From Verrucomicrobiota bacterium (lineage in GTDB: Bacteria; Verrucomicrobiota; Verrucomicrobiia; Verrucomicrobiales; Verrucomicrobiaceae), in contig JAFLEI010000008.1 of the NCBI GenBank assembly GCA_017301975.1, positions 1-64,000 of the forward strand: a DNA stretch of 64,000 nt, read 5' to 3'. The notes under the pieces are model-generated. The model was given only the letters and a program-made list of their open reading frames with translations, did not search any database and had not been told where the DNA came from. Positions 15,750-23,332 of this stretch are shown here, in pieces (within the stretch, counting starts at the first letter, position 1; each line of letters begins with the position of its first letter). The position numbers and the translations under genes were made by a program.

Positions 15750-18272
15750 ATGAAGCATCTCCTCTCCATCCTGAGCCTTCTTCTGGCACAAGCGCAGGCC
15801 CACGCCCAAAGCGCACCGCCCCAGATCGAGCAAAGCTGCCTCGAATGCCACGACCAGGACACCACCAAAGGCAGCCTCGATCTCACCGCGCTCCCTTTTG
15901 ATCTCACCAATCCCGCCACCCGCGAACGCTGGATCCGCATCTACGACCGTGTCGAAAAAGGCGAGATGCCCCCCAAGCCCGAAGACCTCGCACCGCCAGA
16001 CCGCGCCGCCCTCGTCAAATCCCTCTCCACCTCCATCTACAACGCCGATCACGCCGACATCCTCGCCCACGGACGCGGCCCCCTCCGCCGCCTGAACCGC
16101 GACGAGTACGAACAAAATCTGCGCGATCTCCTCCACCTTCCCGACCTCGACATCCGCGACATCCTCCCCGAGGACCGCGAAGGCCACCGCTTCAACAAAA
16201 CCACGGACATGCTCGACATGTCCCGCGTGCAGCTCGTTGCCTATCTGGACGCCGCAGAGGCCGCACTGCACGCTGCCATGACCACCGAAGCAGCCCCACC
16301 ACCGGTAATCAAATATCGCGCCGTCGGCACCGATCTCTTCCCCGGCACCGGCACCTTCGGCAACCGCGAGGCCATGTTCTTCACCCGCGACAACAAGGCC
16401 GTGGAATTCAAAGGCCAGCGTGATAAATCCGAAAAGGACGTCGCCAAAGACGAAACCATCGAGATGGCTTTGTTCCGTTCAGCCAGTTGGCCCTACCTCG
16501 GCACGCCCAAACACTTCACCGCCAAACGCACCGGCAATTACAAAGTCCGCTTCTCCGCCCGCGCCGTACTCCAGCAGCCCGGCTACGTGATCACCCCGGC
16601 CACGCAGCCCCTGCCCATGACCTTCCGCACTCGCAAACCCGCCGGCGTGGACATCATCAACGAAGTCCACGACTCCGGCGGCATCATCGACATCCAGCCC
16701 GAAAAGCGTGTCTATGAAACCACCGTGCGCCTGCGCGAAGGCGAAGCCATCGAATACAGCCTGCTTGGCCAGCCCATGCCGCTGGCCATGAACCCCAACG
16801 GCTCCGCCCCCACCTACCGCTATCCACCTTTCCCCGAAGGCGGCCAGCCCGGCATCGCCGTCCAGTGGCTCGAAATCGAAGGCCCCATCGAATCACAAAC
16901 CTGGCCTCCGCCCTCCCACCGCGTCCTCTTTGATAACCTCGGCATCGAGCCCAAACCCCAGGACCCACAACAAGACGCGAAACGCCTCCTGCGTCGCTTC
17001 GTCAAACTCGCCGCCCGCGAGCCCGTGCCCGAGGAAGACCTGCAATTGTTCGATGCCCTCATCCAGGCCCAGCTCGCCAAAAACGCCTCCTTCGCGGAAG
17101 CCATGCTCGCAGGCTACAAAGCCTTCCTCGCCTCCGGCGACTTCATCTACGTACGCGAGCCGATGAAAGCAGACGACCACTTCGCCATCGCCTCCCGCCT
17201 CTCCCACTTCCTCACCAACTCACGTCCTGATGCAAAGCTCATGGACCTCGCGCAAAACAAAAAACTGCGCGATCCCCAGACTCTCCGCGCCGAAACCGAA
17301 CGCCTCATCGCCAGCACCGGCTTCGACCGCTTCGTCAAAAACTTCACCGATTGCTGGCTCAACCTCCGCCACGTCCGCCGTGACGACCCCGACATCCGCC
17401 TCTTCCCCGAGTATCGCTTTGACGAATACCTCGTGGAAAGCATGGAGCGCGAAACCCGCACCTTCTTCACCGCCATGATCCGCGACAACCTGCCCGCCAG
17501 CGTCCTGGTCAAAGCAGACTTCGTCTTCGCCAACGACCGCCTCGCCAAACACTACCAGCTTCCACCACTCACTGGCTCCGCCATGCGCAAAGTCACTCTG
17601 CCCAAGGACAGCCCCCTCGGCGGCCTGCTCACTCAGGCCGCTGTTCTGAAAGTCAGCGCCAACGGCACCACCACCTCCCCCGTCGTGCGCGGCGCCTGGG
17701 TCATGGAACGCCTCATCGGCCAGCCACCCCCGCCACCACCCTCAAGCGTCTCCGCCGTCGAGCCCGACATTCGCGGTGCCAAAACCATCCGCGATCTCCT
17801 CGCCCTCCACACCAAATCCAAATCCTGCGCCGCCTGCCACGCCCGCTTCGATCCCGTCGGCCTCGCCCTCGAAAACTTCGACATCCTTGGCGGCTGGCGC
17901 ACCCACTATCGCGGCCTCGAAGCAGGCCAGCGCATCACCGGCATCGACCGCGCCGGACACAGCTACAGTTACACCGTCGCCACCCCCGTCGACACCACCG
18001 GCAAACTCCTCGACGGCCGCACCTTCCAAAACATCAACGACCTCAAAACCCTCATCGCCGCCGACCCCCGCCAGCTCGCCCGCAACCTCCTCCACCAGTT
18101 TACAATATATGCGACCGGCACCCCCGTCCGCTTCTCCGACCGCCCCCAAATCGAATCCCTCCTCAACTCCTCCGCCAAAAACAACTACCCCATCCGCGAC
18201 CTCCTCCACGCCCTCATCCAAAGCCCCATCTTCCTCGGTTGTTCTTCTGAAACAGCCAGTCCCCAAAAGTGA
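15750..18272 (+). CDS. Secreted PSCyt-type cytochrome protein with DUF1587/DUF1592/DUF1588/DUF1585
   Basis: An 840-residue exported protein of the large planctomycete/verrucomicrobial cytochrome family. The signal peptide is MKHLLSILSLLLAQAQAHAQ. A PSCyt1-like haem motif CLECH follows closely, then DUF1587 (LRRLNRDEYEQNLRDLLHLP), a long variable part, the DUF1592/1595 core, and DUF1588 with a second CxxCH (CAACHARFDPVGLALENFD). DUF1585 closes the chain (NLLHQFTIYATGTPVRFSDR). Proteins of this class normally pair with a Tat-exported DUF1552 protein; that gene follows at 19236, after an oppositely oriented two-gene insertion. The ATG at 15750 begins the signal peptide. The exact reaction is unknown; a role in polysaccharide oxidation is often proposed. 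Confidence 0.88.
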   Translation: MKHLLSILSLLLAQAQAHAQSAPPQIEQSCLECHDQDTTKGSLDLTALPFDLTNPATRERWIRIYDRVEKGEMPPKPEDLAPPDRAALVKSLSTSIYNADHADILAHGRGPLRRLNRDEYEQNLRDLLHLPDLDIRDILPEDREGHRFNKTTDMLDMSRVQLVAYLDAAEAALHAAMTTEAAPPPVIKYRAVGTDLFPGTGTFGNREAMFFTRDNKAVEFKGQRDKSEKDVAKDETIEMALFRSASWPYLGTPKHFTAKRTGNYKVRFSARAVLQQPGYVITPATQPLPMTFRTRKPAGVDIINEVHDSGGIIDIQPEKRVYETTVRLREGEAIEYSLLGQPMPLAMNPNGSAPTYRYPPFPEGGQPGIAVQWLEIEGPIESQTWPPPSHRVLFDNLGIEPKPQDPQQDAKRLLRRFVKLAAREPVPEEDLQLFDALIQAQLAKNASFAEAMLAGYKAFLASGDFIYVREPMKADDHFAIASRLSHFLTNSRPDAKLMDLAQNKKLRDPQTLRAETERLIASTGFDRFVKNFTDCWLNLRHVRRDDPDIRLFPEYRFDEYLVESMERETRTFFTAMIRDNLPASVLVKADFVFANDRLAKHYQLPPLTGSAMRKVTLPKDSPLGGLLTQAAVLKVSANGTTTSPVVRGAWVMERLIGQPPPPPPSSVSAVEPDIRGAKTIRDLLALHTKSKSCAACHARFDPVGLALENFDILGGWRTHYRGLEAGQRITGIDRAGHSYSYTVATPVDTTGKLLDGRTFQNINDLKTLIAADPRQLARNLLHQFTIYATGTPVRFSDRPQIESLLNSSAKNNYPIRDLLHALIQSPIFLGCSSETASPQK

Positions 18273-18656
18273 TCAGCCAGCCTTGCGCACCACTTGGAAC
18301 TCTTTTCTGGAATTGAAGAAACAAATGTCGAACTCCATGAAAAAATTGGTCTGCCCAAGCACGAGAGGTACATGGTCAGAATTGCACCATGCGAAAGCCT
18401 GCGTGGTTCCGCTGAACTCGCCAAAGTCTGCCGTCAGCATCACTGCCATGGCCACCGCACCACTCGGTACTCCCGCAATGCGAAGGGTTGCTTTATTCGG
18501 ATTCCATACCAATCCCAACTTCAAACCTGCGGTCCACGGCAGAACGTTGACATCCGCCCCGCTGTCCACCAATGCCGTGTATTCCTCGGCTGAACCGCCG
18601 CCTTTCAATGTAATCGGCAACATCGGGCGTTGCCGTGCATCGTATGGAAACCGCAT
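18273..18656 (-). CDS. Retropepsin-like aspartyl protease domain protein
   Basis: From the ATG at 18656 this is a 127-residue single-domain protein (MRFPYDARQRPMLPITLKGG). The active-site motif is TALVDSGADVNVLPW, a DSG triad as in retroviral-type aspartic proteases. A typical later strand, HVPLVLGQTNFFMEFDI, corresponds to the LLGxxFF element of the family. Such small retropepsins act as dimers. It follows the small gene at 18664-18894 with a 7-base gap, so the two form one unit. Its stop abuts the stop of the convergent cytochrome gene in the palindrome TGATCA (18270-18275). There is no signal peptide. The substrate is unknown. Confidence 0.75.
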   Translation of the reverse strand: MRFPYDARQRPMLPITLKGGGSAEEYTALVDSGADVNVLPWTAGLKLGLVWNPNKATLRIAGVPSGAVAMAVMLTADFGEFSGTTQAFAWCNSDHVPLVLGQTNFFMEFDICFFNSRKEFQVVRKAG

Positions 18657-18663
18657 AGCCGAT

Positions 18664-18894
18664 TCAATGCTGGTTGGCCTCAAGAACTCCCAGCAAAGCC
18701 TGCGCCGCCCCATCCTCAAACTGAGGCGATTGAAGCGCATAGGTGCGTCCGTGTTCCAACGGCTCGACGCTGTCTTCGTTATCAATATCAACCGCCAGAA
18801 AGCGAATCAAACGAAGCTTGTCCGCTGCGGGCAGCAACAGAGCCGATGGCAGGATCTCGCTGAGAGTCATGGACAAGTTTAGTCGGTTGAGCAT
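18664..18894 (-). CDS. Small conserved partner protein of the retropepsin
   Basis: A 76-residue soluble protein, first of the two-gene unit with the retropepsin. It has a helical first half (MTLSEILPSALLLPAADKLR, LIRFLAVDID) and an acidic second half (VEPLEHGRTYALQSPQFEDG). This two-part layout, with a late TY-x3-SP motif, resembles small proteins I associate with aspartyl protease-like genes in cyanobacteria, where they look like toxin-antitoxin pairs. That likeness is from memory. The start could instead be the Met at 18870. The function is unknown; inhibition or substrate presentation for the protease is a guess. Confidence 0.6.
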   Translation of the reverse strand: MLNRLNLSMTLSEILPSALLLPAADKLRLIRFLAVDIDNEDSVEPLEHGRTYALQSPQFEDGAAQALLGVLEANQH

Positions 18895-19235
18895 TCAAAG
18901 TCAAAATCCAATGAACCCTTCCTACATTGCCAATTTTTTCTCCCGCAGCCACTCCTTGCGCCCACTCGCCGCGATCACAACGTTACGTGTCCGACTCACA
19001 CTACCCTTCGCCACTCCACTCCGCCGTACACCAGCCCCAACGGGGCTGCGTAATATAGCCCAGGGGTGCCGAGCTTTAGCGAGTGCTCCCCTGGGTATGG
19101 CAATAAGCGACCGGGAAGCAAACCCACCGCCCCGCCGCACCCAACGGTCACCAGCAGCGTCTGCAAAACGCCCCGCCTCACATCTGCGCGCACGCTAACT
19201 ACCTGTCATCCGATCGCCTCCCATCTCCTTGTCCC
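18895..19235. other. Intergenic stretch holding repeat family A copy 2
   Basis: This gap is upstream of both the retropepsin unit (minus) and the DUF1552 gene (plus), so it should hold their divergent promoters. The only recognised element is the repeat at 19029-19182. Confidence 0.6.
19029..19182 (+). repeat. Dispersed structured repeat family A, copy 2
   Basis: It starts CACCAGCCCCAACGGGGCTG and keeps the hairpins CAGCCCC/GGGGCTG and CCCAGGGG/CCCCTGGG, the internal GAGCTTTAGCGAG, and the blocks CCGGGAAGCAAACCCA and CACCAGCAGCGTCTGCAAAA. It is in the same orientation as the copy at 11235-11384. Confidence 0.75.
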
Positions 19236-20534
19236 ATGAACGCTCCTTACATCGCCAAACCCCTTTCTCGCCGTCGCTTCTTGCATAGCGCCGGAGTGAC
19301 ACTCGCCCTGCCGATGCTGGAATGCCTCCGCCCCGTCTTCGGCCGCGCCGCTCAGGTGAAGCCACCCCAGCGCCTCCTCATCATCTCCAACAACCTCGGC
19401 TTCCTCCCCAAACCCTTCTTCCCCAAAACCACCGGCCGCGACTACGAACTCTCTCCCACCCTCGCCACCCTCAGCGACGTCCGCAACGAGTTCACCCTCT
19501 TCAGCGGCACATCCCACCCCGACGTCAACGGCGGCCACAGCGCCGAAAACTGCTTCCTCACCGCCGCACGCGGCCCCACCAAGAGCGGCTTCCGCAATCA
19601 AATCTCCCTTGACCAATACATCGCCGAAAAACTCGGCCAGCAGACCCGCTATCCAACACTCAACCTCGGGGTCAACATCGACAAAGCCAACCGCAGCCTC
19701 TCCTGGACCCGCGATGGCGTCCTCCTTCCCGCCGAAGACAGCGCCCCCGCCCTCTTCCGCCGCATGTTCGTCCAGGGCGATCCCGCCGCCGTGAAAAAAC
19801 AGCTCCAGCAGCTCGACGAACGCGGCAGCATTCTCGACACCCTCCTCGATCAAACCAAACGCCTCAGCCGCGACCTCGGCACCACCGACCGCGCTCGCCT
19901 CGATCAATACCTCACTTCCGTCCGCGAAGTCGAAGAGCGACTCCTCACCGCCCGCGAATGGGAGCTCAAACCCAAGCCCGTCGCCACCCAGCCCGAGCCC
20001 AAAGACATCCAGGACAAAAAACTAATCTTCGAAAAGCTCGACCTCATGCTCTCCATGGCCCAGCTCGCCTTCGAGTCGGACTCCACACGCATCGTCACCC
20101 TCATGGTCGATGCCTTCGCCACGCCCGCCTTCCATCTCCCCGGCGCTGACAACACCACCGAAGGCTACCACGGCCTCAGCCATCACGGTCAGGCCGAAGA
20201 AAAAGTACGCCAGCTTGCCGAAGCCGACCTTGAGCAGATGCGCCTCTTCAAAAAGCTCATCCAAACCCTCGCCTCAAAACGCGAGGACGACGCCCGCCTT
20301 CTCGACCGCACCATGGTCCTCTTCGGCAGCAACATGGGAGACGCCAATACCCACGACAACACCAACCTCCCCATCCTCCTCGCCGGCGGCGGTTTCAAAC
20401 ACGGCCAGCACCTCGCCTTCAAACGCGACACCAATCTCCCCCTCAGCAACCTCTTCCTCTCCCTCCTCCACCGCCTCGGCGTCGACTCCGACCAATTCGG
20501 CTCCAGCACCAGCACTCTCACTGGCCTGACCTAA
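19236..20534 (+). CDS. Tat-exported DUF1552 protein
   Basis: A 432-residue protein with a twin-arginine signal (PLSRRRFLHSAGVTLALPML) followed by a DUF1552 domain over the rest of the chain. Recognisable parts are RLLIISNNLGFLPKPFFP, FSGTSHPDVNGGHSAENCFL, and the late GYHGLSHHGQAEEKVRQL and VLFGSNMGDANTHDNTNLPI. The fold is related to the DUF1501/alkaline phosphatase superfamily. DUF1552 proteins are the usual partner of DUF1592-type cytochromes, here at 15750. The pair is split by an opposite-strand retropepsin module and a repeat. The catalytic role is not established. Confidence 0.88.
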   Translation: MNAPYIAKPLSRRRFLHSAGVTLALPMLECLRPVFGRAAQVKPPQRLLIISNNLGFLPKPFFPKTTGRDYELSPTLATLSDVRNEFTLFSGTSHPDVNGGHSAENCFLTAARGPTKSGFRNQISLDQYIAEKLGQQTRYPTLNLGVNIDKANRSLSWTRDGVLLPAEDSAPALFRRMFVQGDPAAVKKQLQQLDERGSILDTLLDQTKRLSRDLGTTDRARLDQYLTSVREVEERLLTAREWELKPKPVATQPEPKDIQDKKLIFEKLDLMLSMAQLAFESDSTRIVTLMVDAFATPAFHLPGADNTTEGYHGLSHHGQAEEKVRQLAEADLEQMRLFKKLIQTLASKREDDARLLDRTMVLFGSNMGDANTHDNTNLPILLAGGGFKHGQHLAFKRDTNLPLSNLFLSLLHRLGVDSDQFGSSTSTLTGLT

Positions 20535-20649
20535 CACAGCGATAACTCCCCAGCGCCACCGCATGGAAGTACGACGGACACTCCTGTCTGTCGATCAGCG
20601 CTCCCCAATCCTCCAGCCCCCTCGAACAACCCAACGCCGTATCGTAGTG

Positions 20650-20690
20650 CCGGGTTCGCTTCGCGGCTTCGCAGCAGCCGCGAATCCGGG
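20650..20690. repeat. Long hairpin upstream of the histidine kinase
   Basis: The outer arms CCGGGTTCGC and GCGAATCCGG pair with one mismatch. The inner arms TTCGCGGCT (20660-20668) and AGCCGCGAA (20676-20684) pair perfectly around TCGCAGC. It sits between the DUF1552 gene and the kinase gene and could be a REP element or terminator; there is no T-run after it. Confidence 0.6.
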
Positions 20691-20743
20691 TCTGGAGACC
20701 CTGTCCCGCCTTCACGTGGGTTGCACTCATTCCATTGTCGGGA

Positions 20744-22648
20744 ATGGTTCCCTCTTTGAAACCAGCCCTGCTCATCCTTGCATCCTTCCTCGCTGCCGGT
20801 GCTCCATGGTCATGGCTGAACCCGCAGCTCTCCACCCTGGACCACCGCCAGCACGAGCTCCAGACCGCGCTGTCAAAACTCCCCGCCCTGCCCGCACCCC
20901 AGCCTCTGGAGCACGCAGGCTTCCACAGCGGCCTCGCCCCACAAGCCGACTCCGTCCGCTGGGTCCAGATCGACCTCGGTGCCGAGTACCCGCTCGACTC
21001 CGTCGTCGTCATCCCCGCCATGCTCGGCGTGGTCGAGGCCTACGGCTTCCCCAGTCGTTTCCGCATCGACGCCTCAAACGACCCCCTTTTTGCCGAATCC
21101 GACACACTTTTAGACCATTTCTCCGGCAATAACCCACCCTCATCCGCACCATGGTTCGTGGCAGGAAATGGAATCAAAGCACGCCACATCCGCTTCACCG
21201 CCACCACCCTTGCCGCCCAGCCCCGCGGCACCCGCCGCTTCATCTTCTGCCTCGGCGAACTCATGGTCTTCAGCCAGGGCCGCAACGTGGCCCTGCACGC
21301 CCAGGTCCTCGCCCCCAACTCCGTCGAAACCCTCCCCACCTGGTCCCCCCGTCACCTCGTCGATGGCGCTTACTCTCTCGGTCTCCCAGTGCATCCGGAT
21401 GAAACAAACGGCAACGGCTGGCACAGCGGTATCTCCACCACCGCCGACACCGCCAAATGGGTGCAGGCCGATCTGGGGGCACCTCGCGACATCCAGGAAA
21501 TCCGCCTCATTCCCGCACACCCCCGTGACTACCCCGAGCGCTCCGGCTTCGGCTTCCCCCGCCGCTTCAAAGTGGAAGCCGATGGCCGCACCATCTTCGA
21601 AAGCACAGACTTCCCCAATCCCGGCGACACCCCCGTGGCCTTTCCCACCCCCGGCCTGCGGGCTCAGACCATCCGTTGCACTGCCACGCAACTCTGGGAA
21701 CGTAGTGGCGACTTTGTGTATGCGCTTGCAGAACTGCAGGTCTTCGACGCAGGAAAAAACATCGCCCTTGAGTCAGTCATCACCAGCTCCGACGACACCA
21801 TCACCCCCTCATGGAGCCGCGCAGGCCTGATCGACGGACGCAGCAGCTCCGGCGTTCTTCTCGATGAAGTCTCATGGCTCGCCGATCTCTCCCAACGCCG
21901 ACAGATCACCGATGAGCTCACCACACTTGAAGTTCAGCGCATAGCCGCGCTAACCATTGCGCATAGCCGCGCAGCATGGCTCGCAAGCGCAGTGTTTTGC
22001 CTCGCCATCGTCATCGCCTGGCTGGCGGTCCTGCGGTCACGCCGTTCCCGCCGTCGCGAAATGGAATCTCTGCGCCACCGCATCTCGCGCGACCTCCACG
22101 ACGAAATCGGCAGCCACCTCGGCAGCATCCGCCTCATGTCAGAACTCGCCCTGCGCGATGGCTCCGTCTCCGATTCCCTCGAAGAAATCCACCGCCTCGC
22201 CGGTGAAGCCGCCGAGTCCATGCGCGGCATCATCTGGCTCGTCCGGGAAGGCGATTCGCCGCCGCTGACCAGCCTCGTCGAAGCCATGCGCCAAAGTGCC
22301 GCTGCCTTGATGCGGGACATTGACTGGCATCTTGAGGCGACAGAATGCAAATCCGCGACTGCTTCGCTCGAATTCCACCGGCAGGTCTTCCTCCTCTTCC
22401 GCGAAGCCGCGCACAACATCACCCGTCACGCGAATGCTGCACAGGTGCGCATCGAGGTGCACTGGAGGGCAAAACACTTCCATCTCCTCATCGAAGACAA
22501 TGGCTGCGGCTTTGATGCCGCAGCCGTCACCGCTGGAAATGGCCTCGCCAATCTCCACCACCGCGCCACCGTTCTCGGCGGCACCTTGCACATCACCAGC
22601 AGTCCCGGCAGCGGCACCTGCATCACCTTGGAGGCCGATTTCTCATGA
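20744..22648 (+). CDS. Sensor histidine kinase with discoidin-like extracytoplasmic repeats
   Basis: 634 residues from the ATG at 20744; a TTG at 20735 is an alternative. An N-terminal signal/anchor (about 5-22) is followed by two discoidin (F5/8 type C)-like repeats, with WVQIDLGAEYPLDSV near 73 and WVQADLGAPRDIQEIRLIPA near 239. A membrane helix spans about 411-430. The cytoplasmic part is a NarX/DesK-type kinase: HisKA_3 with His452 in SRDLHDEIGSHLG, then a HATPase domain with FREAAHNITRHANA, LLIEDNGCGFD and GNGLANLHHRA. The last four bases overlap the response regulator, its evident partner. The extracellular repeats suggest sensing of a carbohydrate or of a secreted protein. Confidence 0.85.
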   Translation: MVPSLKPALLILASFLAAGAPWSWLNPQLSTLDHRQHELQTALSKLPALPAPQPLEHAGFHSGLAPQADSVRWVQIDLGAEYPLDSVVVIPAMLGVVEAYGFPSRFRIDASNDPLFAESDTLLDHFSGNNPPSSAPWFVAGNGIKARHIRFTATTLAAQPRGTRRFIFCLGELMVFSQGRNVALHAQVLAPNSVETLPTWSPRHLVDGAYSLGLPVHPDETNGNGWHSGISTTADTAKWVQADLGAPRDIQEIRLIPAHPRDYPERSGFGFPRRFKVEADGRTIFESTDFPNPGDTPVAFPTPGLRAQTIRCTATQLWERSGDFVYALAELQVFDAGKNIALESVITSSDDTITPSWSRAGLIDGRSSSGVLLDEVSWLADLSQRRQITDELTTLEVQRIAALTIAHSRAAWLASAVFCLAIVIAWLAVLRSRRSRRREMESLRHRISRDLHDEIGSHLGSIRLMSELALRDGSVSDSLEEIHRLAGEAAESMRGIIWLVREGDSPPLTSLVEAMRQSAAALMRDIDWHLEATECKSATASLEFHRQVFLLFREAAHNITRHANAAQVRIEVHWRAKHFHLLIEDNGCGFDAAAVTAGNGLANLHHRATVLGGTLHITSSPGSGTCITLEADFS

Positions 22649-23277
22649 ACACGCTCTGGATCGTTGAAGACCACGCTGCATTTCGGCGCACGTTGGTGCG
22701 CGTCTTGAATGCCGAGGCTGACCTGAAATGTTCACGCGATTTCGACTCCTGCGAAAAGTTATTCGCCGCACTGGGCAAACCTGAGGTGCCCGATTTGATC
22801 CTCCTCGATGTCGGACTGCCCGGCATGAGCGGCCTTGAGGGCATTCGCTTGGTCAAGGAGCGCGCACCCAAAGCTCTCGTCGTCATTCTCACGGTCTTTG
22901 AGGACGATGACAAAGTCTTTCAGGCCATCTGCGCTGGTGCGGCTGGTTATCTTCTCAAAACCAGCAGTGGCACGGACATCTCGCAGGCAGTTCGGGATGC
23001 CCTGGCGGGTGGATCGCCAATGAATCCGCGCATTGCACGCCGAGTGCTTGAGATGTTCTCAAAGCTGGCTCCGAAGCAGAACGACTACGGCCTCAGCGAA
23101 CGGGAGAAGGAGATCCTACAGCTCATGACCACCGGGCTGATCAAAAAGGAGATCGCCGACAGGCTCACGCTCAGTATTCACACGGTCGATACTTACCTTC
23201 GGCGCATCTACGAGAAACTGGCGGTGAATACGCGCACCGGTGCCGTTGCCAAAGCGCTCAAAGAGGGGCTCGTGTGA
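22645..23277 (+). CDS. NarL/FixJ-family response regulator
   Basis: A 210-residue two-component response regulator. The receiver domain (about 1-120) has the acidic pair Glu8/Asp9 (LWIVEDH), phospho-acceptor Asp55 in LILLDVGLPGMSG, Thr83 in VVILTVFEDDD and Lys105 in GYLLKTSSG. The LuxR-type helix-turn-helix is at about 145-208 (LSEREKEILQLMTTGLIKKE, LSIHTVDTYLRRIYEKL). The ATG overlaps the kinase stop (ATGA at 22645-22648), so the pair is coupled. The next gene, a PSCyt protein 55 bases downstream on the same strand, is the most obvious candidate target. Confidence 0.92.
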   Translation: MNTLWIVEDHAAFRRTLVRVLNAEADLKCSRDFDSCEKLFAALGKPEVPDLILLDVGLPGMSGLEGIRLVKERAPKALVVILTVFEDDDKVFQAICAGAAGYLLKTSSGTDISQAVRDALAGGSPMNPRIARRVLEMFSKLAPKQNDYGLSEREKEILQLMTTGLIKKEIADRLTLSIHTVDTYLRRIYEKLAVNTRTGAVAKALKEGLV

Positions 23278-23332
23278 CTGTCCCGCGCTCGCGTGGCATG
23301 AAAAGTCTCGTTGAGCGTCGTATTAGTGTTCC

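Noticed and set aside
20535-23332. A replication origin at the composition switch
   Set aside because: No cluster of DnaA-box-like sequences, no AT-rich unwinding region and no origin-associated gene was visible, so only the skew itself is reported.
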